Assembly (NCBI RefSeq): GCF_002563695.1 | Contig: NZ_PDJI01000004.1 | Span: forward strand, 1,922,001 to 1,986,000 | Direction of reading: 5' to 3' | Source of the DNA: Georgenia soli | GTDB lineage: Bacteria; Actinomycetota; Actinomycetes; Actinomycetales; Actinomycetaceae | Length of the DNA stretch: 64,000 bases | In this document: piece by piece, positions 1 through 7,013 of the stretch | How positions within the stretch are numbered: the first letter of the stretch is position 1 | Layout of the letters: every line of letters begins with the position of its first letter | The notes under the pieces: generated by a model | The model's database searches: none | The model's input: the letters and a program-made list of their open reading frames with translations, nothing else | Told to the model about the DNA's origin: nothing | Position numbers and translations under genes: made by a program

Positions 1-2
1 AC

Positions 3-350
3 GCCGTCGCCCGCGGCCGCCTGCTGCTCGGCGTGCACGGCCCGACGATGCTCAACATCGTCTCCGCCGCCATGGCCAACCCCGACGACTTCCAGGAGAT
101 CCGCGAGGAGAGCATCAGCCAGGGCATCCTGCCCGTGGTGGGGCGGATCGAGCGGGCGGTCGCCGAGGGCGAGCTGCCGGAGGACGTCGACGGCGGCCAG
201 CTGCTCGACATGATCGAGGGCGCCCTGGTCTTCCACCTGCTGATCTCGCCGCGCGGCGCGAGCCGCGAGGAGCTCGGCGCCGACCTCGCACGCTACGCCG
301 CGTCGCTCGTCGACAACGCCCTGCAGGCCGCCGGCGCGCGGAGCTCCTAG
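3..350 (+). CDS. TetR-family regulator, C-terminal part (cut by window edge)
   Basis: The reading frame is open from the first bases and ends at TAG 348-350, so only about 115 C-terminal residues are visible. They form a helical ligand/dimerisation domain like that of TetR regulators (TetR_C_11-like), with a segment near residues 25-45 (IREESISQGILPVVGRIERA) typical of that domain. The DNA-binding helix-turn-helix lies outside the window. An internal ATG at 33 is not taken as the start because the coding frame continues upstream of it without a ribosome-binding site. It converges with the next gene: the two stop codons overlap (TAG on this strand, CTA read as TAG on the other). Family assignment is inferred from the C-terminal domain only. 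Confidence 0.7.
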   Translation, partial: AVARGRLLLGVHGPTMLNIVSAAMANPDDFQEIREESISQGILPVVGRIERAVAEGELPEDVDGGQLLDMIEGALVFHLLISPRGASREELGADLARYAASLVDNALQAAGARSS

Positions 351-643
351 CCTACGGACGCCGCCTCGTCGAGCGTGTGGGCCTCGAAGCCCTCGAGCGT
401 GCCGCGGATGCGGGCCAGCCCGTCCGCGAACGTCGCCGACGCGCGCCAGGCGGCGATCTGCTCGAGGGACTCCCACGGCCCGGAGCTGATGAAGCGGTTG
501 GGCGCGTCCCGGTCACGCAGGAGCGTGGCCGACGCGCCGGGATGGTCCACCGCCGTGGCGGCGGCGAACGACCGCCACGCCTCGACGAACTCCTCCTCGT
601 GCCCTGGCCTCACGGTCCAGATGCCGAGCGTGTATACGGCCAT
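347..643 (-). CDS. antibiotic-biosynthesis-monooxygenase (ABM) fold protein
   Basis: This 98-residue protein has the small dimeric alpha/beta ferredoxin-like fold of the ABM family. The visible features are a first strand with VYTLGIWTV, a helix with EEEFVEAW, and the segment FISSGPWESLEQIAAW that packs the central strands. Proteins of this family include quinol monooxygenases and uncharacterised heme- or flavin-free enzymes, so no substrate can be named. ATG 643 is chosen because GGAGGTGG lies just upstream on the minus strand. A longer frame reaches 742 but adds low-complexity sequence. It is transcribed convergently with the preceding TetR gene and downstream of the TIM-barrel gene at 767, 120 bp away. 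Confidence 0.7.
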   Translation of the reverse strand: MAVYTLGIWTVRPGHEEEFVEAWRSFAAATAVDHPGASATLLRDRDAPNRFISSGPWESLEQIAAWRASATFADGLARIRGTLEGFEAHTLDEAASVG

Positions 644-766
644 GCCGACCACCTCCGACGACGACGTCGCGCGGCCATTGTGCGCCGTCGTGAGGAGCAG
701 GGGAACCGGCGGCGGCGCCGGCCGGGCGGTGCGCCACCCCACCGCCTGGTGCGCCGACGCAGCGGC

Positions 767-1681
767 TTACCGCAGGGGCTGCGGCTCGGTGAGGAAGGGC
801 TCGAGCACGTGCCCGGCCCACTCGTACGCCTCCAGGTACGACTGGTAGACCGAGAGGATGCTGGGCCGCTCGATCTCCACGATGAGGTCGCCGTCGAAGC
901 ACTCGGGCAGCGCGGCGAGGACGCGGTCGAACGGGACGACGCCGAGGCCCGGCTCGGCCCAGACCCGCTGGGTGGCGACGAGCGTGTGGTAGTCCTGGCC
1001 GCGGCCGCGGCGGGTGGGCTGGGCGTAGTCCTCGAAGACGTCGGAGAGGTGGACGGCCCCCACGCGGTCGGCGTAGCGGGCGATGATGTCGGCCGGGTCC
1101 GTGCCGGCCCAGCGCAGGTGCCCGGTGTCCGGGCCGAAGCCGACGACGTCGGGGCCCAGGGTGTCCAGCGCGGCGACGATCTCGGCCTCGGTCTCGACGA
1201 GCCCGCCGACCCTCGGGTGCAGCAGCGGGCGCAGCCCCTCCGCCCCGAGGACGCGGGCCGCCTCGCCGATCTCGTCGACGGCGCGGTCGAGCGTGCCGCG
1301 GTCGTGCCCGGCGCCGACGGCCGGGCGGGCCACGCGCGCCGGGACGGGGTCCGGGATGAGCATGACCCGGTCGAGACCGAGGGCAGTGTGCTGCGCGGCG
1401 GTGCGGCGGGCCCGCTCGAGGATGCAGGCCAGCGACTCCTCGCCGTCGAACGTCGCGGCGAAGATGCCGGTGGCGGGCGTCAGCTGGTACACGCCGAGCC
1501 AGTGCGCGTAGTCGTCGAGCGGCAGGTCGTCCGGCACGTCCACCCGCACGGCGGTGTAGCCGATGTCGTGGAGGTCGGCGTAGGCCTGGGCCATCTGCTC
1601 CAGGGGCGTGGCGTCGACCGTGCCCCACAGGTAGCCCAGGGTGCTGACGGCCAGGCGTGGCCGGGTGGTTCGGGTCGTCAT
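767..1681 (-). CDS. sugar phosphate isomerase/epimerase-like TIM-barrel protein
   Basis: The 304-residue protein belongs to the xylose isomerase-like/AP endonuclease 2 TIM-barrel superfamily (inosose dehydratase, hydroxypyruvate isomerase, sugar epimerases). Likely metal and substrate ligands are visible at strand ends: H155 (LLHPRVGG), D185 and H188 (GFGPDTGH), H211 (AVHLSDV) and E269/E271 (IVEIERP). N-terminal STLGYLWG is typical of strand 1. The substrate is unknown. It stands alone on the minus strand, with no transporter or dehydrogenase next to it to point to inositol or another sugar. The 260 bp upstream, up to the end of the siderophore-interacting gene, hold its promoter, but I could not resolve -35/-10 boxes there. 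Confidence 0.75.
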   Translation of the reverse strand: MTTRTTRPRLAVSTLGYLWGTVDATPLEQMAQAYADLHDIGYTAVRVDVPDDLPLDDYAHWLGVYQLTPATGIFAATFDGEESLACILERARRTAAQHTALGLDRVMLIPDPVPARVARPAVGAGHDRGTLDRAVDEIGEAARVLGAEGLRPLLHPRVGGLVETEAEIVAALDTLGPDVVGFGPDTGHLRWAGTDPADIIARYADRVGAVHLSDVFEDYAQPTRRGRGQDYHTLVATQRVWAEPGLGVVPFDRVLAALPECFDGDLIVEIERPSILSVYQSYLEAYEWAGHVLEPFLTEPQPLR

Positions 1682-1941
1682 CGTGAAGCCTCTGCGGGCG
1701 CGTCGGGTCAGTGTCTCCGCTCAGCCTGTGCCATACGACACGTCCTGCCCAATGGTTGCCACCTGTTGCCCGATCTGCACCGATTTCCCGGGGTCGGGGG
1801 CCGACATTCGGGTGGGCCGGTGCCGACTTTCGTGGGGCCGGGTGACTGGGCGGAGCCCCGTCGGCGGTCAGGCAGAGACCCGTCGGCAGCCGCGCAGAGC
1901 CCCGGCGGACCTTGGCCGCCGATGCCCGGCCGCCGACCGAC

Positions 1942-2784
1942 TCAGGCCTCGGGGTCCTCGGGGTCGACGGGGGCGTGGTGGTCGTGGTTCGCCTCGCCGC
2001 GCTTCCAGTAGCCGCTGCACTCGACGGTCGAGGCGTCCAGCTCCAGCTCGCGGCGCAGGTAGCGCCGCACCGGCTTCAGCGTGCCGGCCTCGCCACCGAA
2101 CCAGAAGAACCCGACCCCTCCGGGGCGCGCGACGGCGCGCGCGGCGTCCTCGAGGAGCGCCGTCGTGCCGGGCAGGGCGTCGCCCCGGTGGAGCCAGGTG
2201 ATCCGCCTGTTCTGACCGGCGAGGTGGGCGAGGTAGGCCTCGTCGTCGGCGTCATGGACCTCGGCGAGCACGGTGACGTCGGCCGTCTCGGGCAGGATTC
2301 GCAGCCAGCGGGAGAGAGCAGGCAGGGCGGACTCGTCACCACCGAGCACGAACCAGTCGGCACCGGTCGGGGCGAGCTTGGAACCGCGCGGGCCTGCGAC
2401 GTCGATCTGGTCGCCCTCGCTCACGCGAGCGGCCCAGTCGCCGGCGGGTCCGCCGTCGCCGTGCAGGAAGAAGTCCAGCTCGAGCTCGCCACGGTCGTTG
2501 ACGAGCGGCGTGTAGTCGCGGCTGATCAGCTCGACGCCCTGGGGGCGCTCGATGCCGCCGTCGGGCGCCACCCGCGGCGCGTGGAGCTCGCCCGTGACGG
2601 GGTGGGGGAAGAAGACCTTGACGTGGTCGCCGGGGCCGGTGCTGACGAAGCCTTCCATGGGGCCGGCGAGCGTCACGCGGCGCATGCGCGGGGTGATGTC
2701 GCGCCAGCCGGTGACCGTCATCGGGCGGACGGCGAACTCGTGACGGACCCGCTCGCGGGTGAGCGTGGGTGAGGTGAGGTTCAT
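1942..2784 (-). CDS. siderophore-interacting protein (NAD(P)H-dependent ferric siderophore reductase)
   Basis: The 280-residue flavoprotein is of the SIP/ViuB family, which reduces ferric siderophores in the cytoplasm to release iron. The N-terminal FAD-binding barrel (about 15-130) carries the R-x-Y-T motif (R89-D-Y91-T92) and a GP turn at 131. The C-terminal NAD(P)H-binding half holds LGGDESALPA (148-157) and ends with the YWKRGEANHDHH segment usual for this family. Length fits. ATG 2784 has only a weak ribosome-binding site. The 225 bp upstream hold an inverted repeat (2893-2930) that could be regulatory. I see no typical DtxR/IdeR iron box, so iron control is not shown by the sequence. 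Confidence 0.9.
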   Translation of the reverse strand: MNLTSPTLTRERVRHEFAVRPMTVTGWRDITPRMRRVTLAGPMEGFVSTGPGDHVKVFFPHPVTGELHAPRVAPDGGIERPQGVELISRDYTPLVNDRGELELDFFLHGDGGPAGDWAARVSEGDQIDVAGPRGSKLAPTGADWFVLGGDESALPALSRWLRILPETADVTVLAEVHDADDEAYLAHLAGQNRRITWLHRGDALPGTTALLEDAARAVARPGGVGFFWFGGEAGTLKPVRRYLRRELELDASTVECSGYWKRGEANHDHHAPVDPEDPEA

Positions 2785-2884
2785 CGGAAGTCAGGGGTGC
2801 GTCGCCGTGGTCGGCTGTCCCCGTTCTCCTTTCGATCGGGGTGGGCGTCTGCCCACAATTGTCTCAGCGAAGTCGCCGTCGATC

Positions 2885-2930
2885 GAGGTCGTCGTTCTGG
2901 TTCGAGATTCGGCTCGGGCGAACCAGAACG
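2885..2930. repeat. 12-bp inverted repeat containing a dispersed 24-bp motif
   Basis: CGTTCTGGTTCG (2893-2904) and its exact reverse complement CGAACCAGAACG (2919-2930) are separated by 14 bases. The 24 bases at 2885-2908 recur with one mismatch, on the opposite strand, at 41995-42018. The element lies between the TetR gene (ends 3010) and the siderophore-interacting gene (starts 2784), both on the minus strand, so it could be an operator for the latter. The function is not known. Confidence 0.5.
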
Positions 2931-3009
2931 TCCATCTCGCCGCACCTCTGGGCCGCCGTTCCATCATCCAGGACCACCTGCGGGCCACGCTGCGTGGAGA
3001 TCACACGGC

Positions 3010-3516
3010 TCACCTGACCGCGGGCCCGCCCAGCTGCCCGAGCGCGGTGCGCCACGTGGCGTCCAGGTCCGCCCCCGGTGGGAACCGGTGCCGCAGCTCG
3101 AGGTCGACGAGGCCGTGGGCCAGCGCCCACAGCGCGCGGGCCAGGTGCTCGTCCCCGCCGGCCACGCGGACGATCGGAGCGGCCGCGGCCTCCTCGACCC
3201 CCGGCCGGATCCGGTCGCGGAGCAGCGGGCGTCGGGTCGCGACCTCGTAGAGGCCGGGATTGTCCAGCGCCCAGCGCCGGTAGGCGAGGCCGAGCCGCTC
3301 CAGGTCGTCACCGGCGGCGACGAGCGCGGTGGTCATGCCCTCCAGCGCCCGCTCCTGGAGCGCGGCCTCGATGTCCTCCTTGCCGCCGACGTGCTTGTAC
3401 AGGGAGGGTGCCTGGATGCCGAGCTCGGTGGCGATGCGGCGCATGCTGACCGCGTCCAGGCCCTCCGCCTCGAGGACGGCTACCGCGGCCTCGACGATCT
3501 CGTCCCGACGGCTCAT
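3010..3516 (-). CDS. TetR-family transcriptional regulator
   Basis: The 168-residue protein has an N-terminal TetR helix-turn-helix at residues 4-50 (MSRRDEIVEAAVAVLEAEG, then MRRIATELGIQAPSLYKHVGG), followed by a TetR_C-type helical domain with the FPPGADLDATW region near the end. ATG 3516 overlaps the stop of the upstream SRPBCC gene by four bases (ATGA), so the two are one operon and translationally coupled. It most likely represses its own operon through the 39-bp palindrome at 4054-4092. The inducer is unknown; the SRPBCC partner suggests a hydrophobic ligand, but that is inference. Confidence 0.88.
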   Translation of the reverse strand: MSRRDEIVEAAVAVLEAEGLDAVSMRRIATELGIQAPSLYKHVGGKEDIEAALQERALEGMTTALVAAGDDLERLGLAYRRWALDNPGLYEVATRRPLLRDRIRPGVEEAAAAPIVRVAGGDEHLARALWALAHGLVDLELRHRFPPGADLDATWRTALGQLGGPAVR

Positions 3517-4034
3517 GCCCCGAGGCGCTCCGGTGCCGTCGCGGTGACGCCACCCGTGCCGGCCATGCCCGCGGGCTCGGTCGGCGCCGTCCCGACGTCG
3601 GCCGCGGCAGCTTCCGCCCGCTCGCGCAGGGCCTCGTTCATCAGCGCAAACCCCTCCCGGGTGCGTTCGAGCGTCCGGCCCAGGAGGGGCACGAGCACCC
3701 CGGAGAAGGTCTCGGCCTGGACGAGGCGGGTACCGCCGTCGGGAAGCGCGGTCAGCTCGAAGGAGTGCCGGCCGTCGAAGATGCCGGGGACGCCGAGGCG
3801 ACCCAGCCACTCCAGCCGGCGCCCGTCCTCCAGCACGCGGACGGAGGGGCGGAAGGTCATGGGGCGCCCGCCGGGGGGCTGGATGCGGATCGCCAGGCGT
3901 GAGCCGAGCTTGAGCTCGCCGTCGGCGCTGGTGATGAACGGGTTCCACTCGGAAAAGGCGGCGAGGTCGGTGAGCGCGGCCCACACGACGTGCGGCGGGG
4001 CGCCGATCTCGGTGATGACGCTGAGCGTTCTCAT
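3513..4034 (-). CDS. SRPBCC (START-like/polyketide cyclase) domain protein
   Basis: The 173-residue protein has a full SRPBCC fold at residues 1-140: TEIGAPPHVVWAALTDLAAFSEWNPFI at the N-terminus, a central RIQPPGG/LEWLGRL strand pair, and a C-terminal helix RTREGFALMNEALRERAEA. Such domains bind hydrophobic ligands in a deep pocket. About 25 Ala/Gly/Thr-rich residues follow, and their coding end overlaps the regulator start. GGAG lies 9 bases before ATG 4034. It is the first gene of a two-gene operon with the TetR gene, behind the promoter/operator at 4054-4100. It may sequester or report the ligand sensed by the regulator; this is inferred from linkage. Confidence 0.85.
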   Translation of the reverse strand: MRTLSVITEIGAPPHVVWAALTDLAAFSEWNPFITSADGELKLGSRLAIRIQPPGGRPMTFRPSVRVLEDGRRLEWLGRLGVPGIFDGRHSFELTALPDGGTRLVQAETFSGVLVPLLGRTLERTREGFALMNEALRERAEAAAADVGTAPTEPAGMAGTGGVTATAPERLGA

Positions 4035-4053
4035 GGCGGGCTCCAGGACGGTC

Positions 4054-4100
4054 GGCTAATGGTGTTAGCCAGTATGGCTAACGTCATTAGCCGCCGTCAA
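4054..4100 (-). promoter_or_regulatory. promoter with 39-bp palindromic TetR operator
   Basis: Bases 4054-4092 form a 39-bp palindrome centred on 4073; 16 of 19 base pairs match. It has inner arms TTAGCCA/TGGCTAA and outer arms GGCTAATG/CATTAGCC, i.e. four half-sites. On the minus strand a -35 TTGACG (4095-4100) and a -10 CATACT (4071-4076), 18 bases apart, overlap it, so a bound repressor would block RNA polymerase. The transcript would start about 30 bases before ATG 4034. The likely ligand is the TetR protein encoded second in the operon. Confidence 0.75.
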
Positions 4101-4218
4101 GAGATTGGCTGCACCGAACCGCGACCTGCCGCTGAGCCGCGCAATCCGCGCTGCCGAACCGCCGCCGCGTCGCGCGGCGCGGTCGGCTCTCGGGCGCGGA
4201 GTTCAGCCGTCCGCCCGG

Positions 4219-5418
4219 TCAGCTCACGTTGCCCTTGAGCAGGCGGTGCCAGTAGATCTGCGGCTCGAGATAGCGGTCGAAGAGGAAGGTGCTGCGCCGC
4301 GGCCTCGCCAGATCCGGGGTGCTGACGGACGGCTCCGGCCGCCCGTCGCGGTCGAACTCGGCGAGCAGCAGCTCGCGGCGGCTGGTGGTGACCGGGGCGA
4401 CCGAGTAGCCGTCGTAGTGGCGCAGGTTCCGTCCCGCGCGCTGGGCGGCGATGTTGTGCGCGACCACGGGGACCTGCTTGCGCAGCGCCCCGCCGGACGG
4501 GAGCGTGTCGACGGTGGCGACGTCGCCGAGGCTCCACACCCGCGGGAACCGTTCGTGCCGCAGGGTGCGCGGGTCGACCGCGACGAACGCGCCACTGTCC
4601 TCGGTGCTGAGGTCGCTGTCGGCGATCCAGTCCGGGGCCCGGTGCGGGGGCGCGAGGTACAGCGCGTCGTAGGTCAGGTCGTCGGTCCCCTCGGGGGTGC
4701 GCACGCGCATCGTCCGGGAGACGGCGAAGATGGCCTCCACGGTGGCGCGGGTCCGGACGCGGACGCCGTACCGGTCGGCGGCCGCACGGAGCTCACGGTC
4801 GGCCTCGTCGTGGTTGACGAGCCTGTCCGCCTCGACGAGGAGCTCGATGTCGACGTCGCCGAGCACGCCCGTGCGGCGCCAGTGGTCCGCCGCCATGAAG
4901 AGGGGCTTGAGGCCGACCGGGGCACAGGGCACGTGCCGGTCGGAGATGACGAAGACGGCGCGGCCCGACGTCAGGGACGACAGCATGGCCCAGGTCTTCT
5001 CGGCCATGTCCGGCAGGTAGTTGGTGGCCGCCGTGGGCGTGTTGACGGCCTCCTCGGCGCCGGTCACGGCGTCCCAGTCGATGCGGGAGCCGGGGCACAC
5101 GGCGACGTCGTTGTAGTGCAGCTCCCGGCCGCCCGCGAGCGTCACCACGGACCGGCCGGGGTCGATCGCCGTCGCCTCCTCGGCGTACCAGTGGGCGCCG
5201 TCGGGGATGCACCTCTCCTGGGGGCGGGTGAGGTCGTCGAGCGTGGCCATCCCGCCGCCGACGAAGCTCAGCAGGGGCCGGTAGTGGTGGGTCTTCTTGG
5301 GCTCGACGACGGCGACGTCGCGGCAGCCCATCCGCTGCAGCTTCGCGGCCAGCGAGATGCCGGCGTTGCCGCCGCCGACGATGACGACGTCGTGGTGACG
5401 AGGGGCGTTCATGACCAC
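4219..5418 (-). CDS. NAD(P)/FAD-dependent oxidoreductase, sulfide:quinone reductase-like
   Basis: The 399-residue flavoprotein resembles the human-type sulfide:quinone oxidoreductase branch. The FAD dinucleotide fold is at residues 11-40 (VVIVGGGNAGISLAA, then VVEPKKTHHYRPLL), and the second FAD motif is near 294-304 (RVWSLGDVAT). The C-terminus is PQIYWHRLLKGN, like the membrane-facing end of SQRs. One redox Cys is in the expected place (C165, HVPCAPVGLKP), but the usual GDC near the second FAD motif is GDV (V300). Disulfide-based sulfide oxidation as in true SQR is therefore doubtful, and a related NADH- or quinone-linked role is possible. ATG 5418 is used; ATG 5412 is an alternative. Confidence 0.75.
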   Translation of the reverse strand: MVMNAPRHHDVVIVGGGNAGISLAAKLQRMGCRDVAVVEPKKTHHYRPLLSFVGGGMATLDDLTRPQERCIPDGAHWYAEEATAIDPGRSVVTLAGGRELHYNDVAVCPGSRIDWDAVTGAEEAVNTPTAATNYLPDMAEKTWAMLSSLTSGRAVFVISDRHVPCAPVGLKPLFMAADHWRRTGVLGDVDIELLVEADRLVNHDEADRELRAAADRYGVRVRTRATVEAIFAVSRTMRVRTPEGTDDLTYDALYLAPPHRAPDWIADSDLSTEDSGAFVAVDPRTLRHERFPRVWSLGDVATVDTLPSGGALRKQVPVVAHNIAAQRAGRNLRHYDGYSVAPVTTSRRELLLAEFDRDGRPEPSVSTPDLARPRRSTFLFDRYLEPQIYWHRLLKGNVS

Positions 5419-5670
5419 ATCACGCTCCGGGCGGTGGGGAACGGTTGGCCGCCCACGCTAGGGGCCGTGGCGCCGTCGCGCGCGGTGACGGTGAGGTGCC
5501 GGCGTCGGGCCGCGCCAGCGCGTGCCGGATGACCCCGCCCCGCTTACCGTCGAGAGGTCAAGTCCTCCATGAGACGTCAAGTCCTCCGTGAGGCGTCGAA
5601 CTCTGCCGAGCCGGCGCGGTCGGGCGAGGCGATGCGAGCGGTGCAGGCGCAGCCGCGGTAAGGAGTGCCC

Positions 5671-6441
5671 ATGCCCGAGGGACACACCATCCACCGGCTC
5701 GCCCGGGACATGGCCGAGCTCGCCGGCAGGCGGGTGACCGCGACGTCGCCGCAGCGCCGCTTCTCCGCGGAGGCGGTGGACCAGGACACGGTCGTGGACG
5801 TCGATGCCGCCGGCAAGCATCTCCTCATCGACACCTCGAGCGACCGCACCGTCCACGTCCATCTCGGGATGCGCGGCAAGTGGCTGCGGTTCTCCCCGGT
5901 CACCGGGGAGCCGATGCGGCAGGTCCGGCTGCGGCTGGCGACGGACGGCGTCGCCTGGGACCTCATCGCCCCCAGCGTCTGCGAGGTCCTCGACCCCGCC
6001 GGGCGGGACAACCTGGTGGGCCGGCTCGGCCCTGACCCGTTGCGCCCGGACGCCGACCCCGCGGAGGCGCGACGGCGCATCGCGGCCTTCCGAGGTCCGA
6101 TCGGTGCGGCGCTGCTAGACCAGGGCGTGATCGCAGGGGTCGGGAACGTCTTTCGCGCCGAGGCGCTGCACGCCTGCCGCATCGCGCCGGACCGTCGTGC
6201 CGGCGACCTGACCGGCGACGAGCTCGACGGTCTGTGGTCGACCCTGACCCGGATGATGGCGACCGCCGTGGAGGACGGCCGGATCGTCACCGTGGACGCC
6301 GAGGACCACCTGGCCGTGCCGGAGGACCGCGCCCGCCGCGTGTACAAGCAGGAGGCCTGCTACGACTGCGGCACCCCCATCGAGGTGACCGAGATCGGCG
6401 GCCGCACCTCGTACTCCTGCCCCCGCTGCCAGGCGCGCTGA
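5671..6441 (+). CDS. nei2: Fpg/Nei-family DNA glycosylase/AP lyase (Nei2 type)
   Basis: The 256-residue base-excision repair enzyme would remove oxidised pyrimidines and cut the abasic site. The start is fixed at ATG 5671 by biochemistry: the catalytic residue must be the N-terminal proline, giving P2-E3-G-H-T-I-H-R, the signature of Nei2-type rather than Fpg proteins. AGGAG lies at 5661-5665. K51 (AAGKH) is the conserved beta-lyase-region lysine. The helix-two-turn-helix region is near 145-165 (DQGVIAGVGNVFRAE). A C-terminal zinc finger has the pattern C-x2-C-x16-C-x2-C, ending in CPRCQAR. The stop overlaps the next start by one base, so the two are co-translated. Confidence 0.92.
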   Translation: MPEGHTIHRLARDMAELAGRRVTATSPQRRFSAEAVDQDTVVDVDAAGKHLLIDTSSDRTVHVHLGMRGKWLRFSPVTGEPMRQVRLRLATDGVAWDLIAPSVCEVLDPAGRDNLVGRLGPDPLRPDADPAEARRRIAAFRGPIGAALLDQGVIAGVGNVFRAEALHACRIAPDRRAGDLTGDELDGLWSTLTRMMATAVEDGRIVTVDAEDHLAVPEDRARRVYKQEACYDCGTPIEVTEIGGRTSYSCPRCQAR

Positions 6442-6965
6442 TGCAGACCTTCGTGCCGTACAGCGACTTCGCGGCCACCGCGCAGGTGCTCGACGACAAG
6501 CGGCTGGGCAAGCAGCGGGTGGAGGTCTTCCAGATCGTCCGCGCCCTGACGTGGCCGGACTACGCCTGGAAGTCCCACCCGGCCGTGCTCATGTGGAAGG
6601 GGTACGAGGAGGCGCTGGGGCGCTACGGGCTGACGATGTGCGAGACCTGGACGGCGCGGGGCTACGGTGACACCTGCGCGGAGACGATCGCCACCGACCT
6701 CGCCACCGCCGGCGTGCCGACCATCCGGGGCTATCAGGTGCTGCTCGACGACGGCGCGCTGCCGGGCTGGCTCTTCGACGCCGCCCTGCTCCGCAGTCAC
6801 CGGTCCAACCTGCTCCGCAAGGACCCGGAGCACTACCGACCGCTCTTCCCCGACATCCCCGACGACCTGCCCTACGTCTGGCCGGTGCGCTCGCCGGCCG
6901 TGCTCGAGCGGGAGCGTCGGAAGCTGGAGAACGCCGAGCGCCGACGTCGGCCTTCCGAGACCTGA
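6441..6965 (+). CDS. MSMEG_6728-family (pyrimidine dimer glycosylase-related) protein
   Basis: The 174-residue protein matches the MSMEG_6728/TIGR02328-like family, which is distantly related to T4-type pyrimidine dimer DNA glycosylases. Recognisable parts are MQTFVPYSDFAATAQVLDDKRLGKQRVE at the N-terminus, the conserved HPAVLMWKGYEEAL, and SHRSNLLRKDPEHYRPLFP. In the T4 enzyme the catalytic residue is the N-terminal Thr; here residue 2 is Gln and residue 3 Thr, so enzymatic activity cannot be assumed. ATG 6441 overlaps the TGA of the glycosylase gene (TGATG), which supports a joint DNA repair role. Confidence 0.8.
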   Translation: MQTFVPYSDFAATAQVLDDKRLGKQRVEVFQIVRALTWPDYAWKSHPAVLMWKGYEEALGRYGLTMCETWTARGYGDTCAETIATDLATAGVPTIRGYQVLLDDGALPGWLFDAALLRSHRSNLLRKDPEHYRPLFPDIPDDLPYVWPVRSPAVLERERRKLENAERRRRPSET

Positions 6966-7013
6966 CCTCCTCGACCAGGACCGGCCCCGACGGTTCGTAC
7001 CCGGAGGCGGTGG

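Noticed and set aside
2893..2930. LexA-like (SOS) box because of CGAAC and GTTCG
   Set aside because: The actinobacterial SOS box needs CGAAC and GTTCG about four bases apart facing each other; here the spacing and orientation do not fit.
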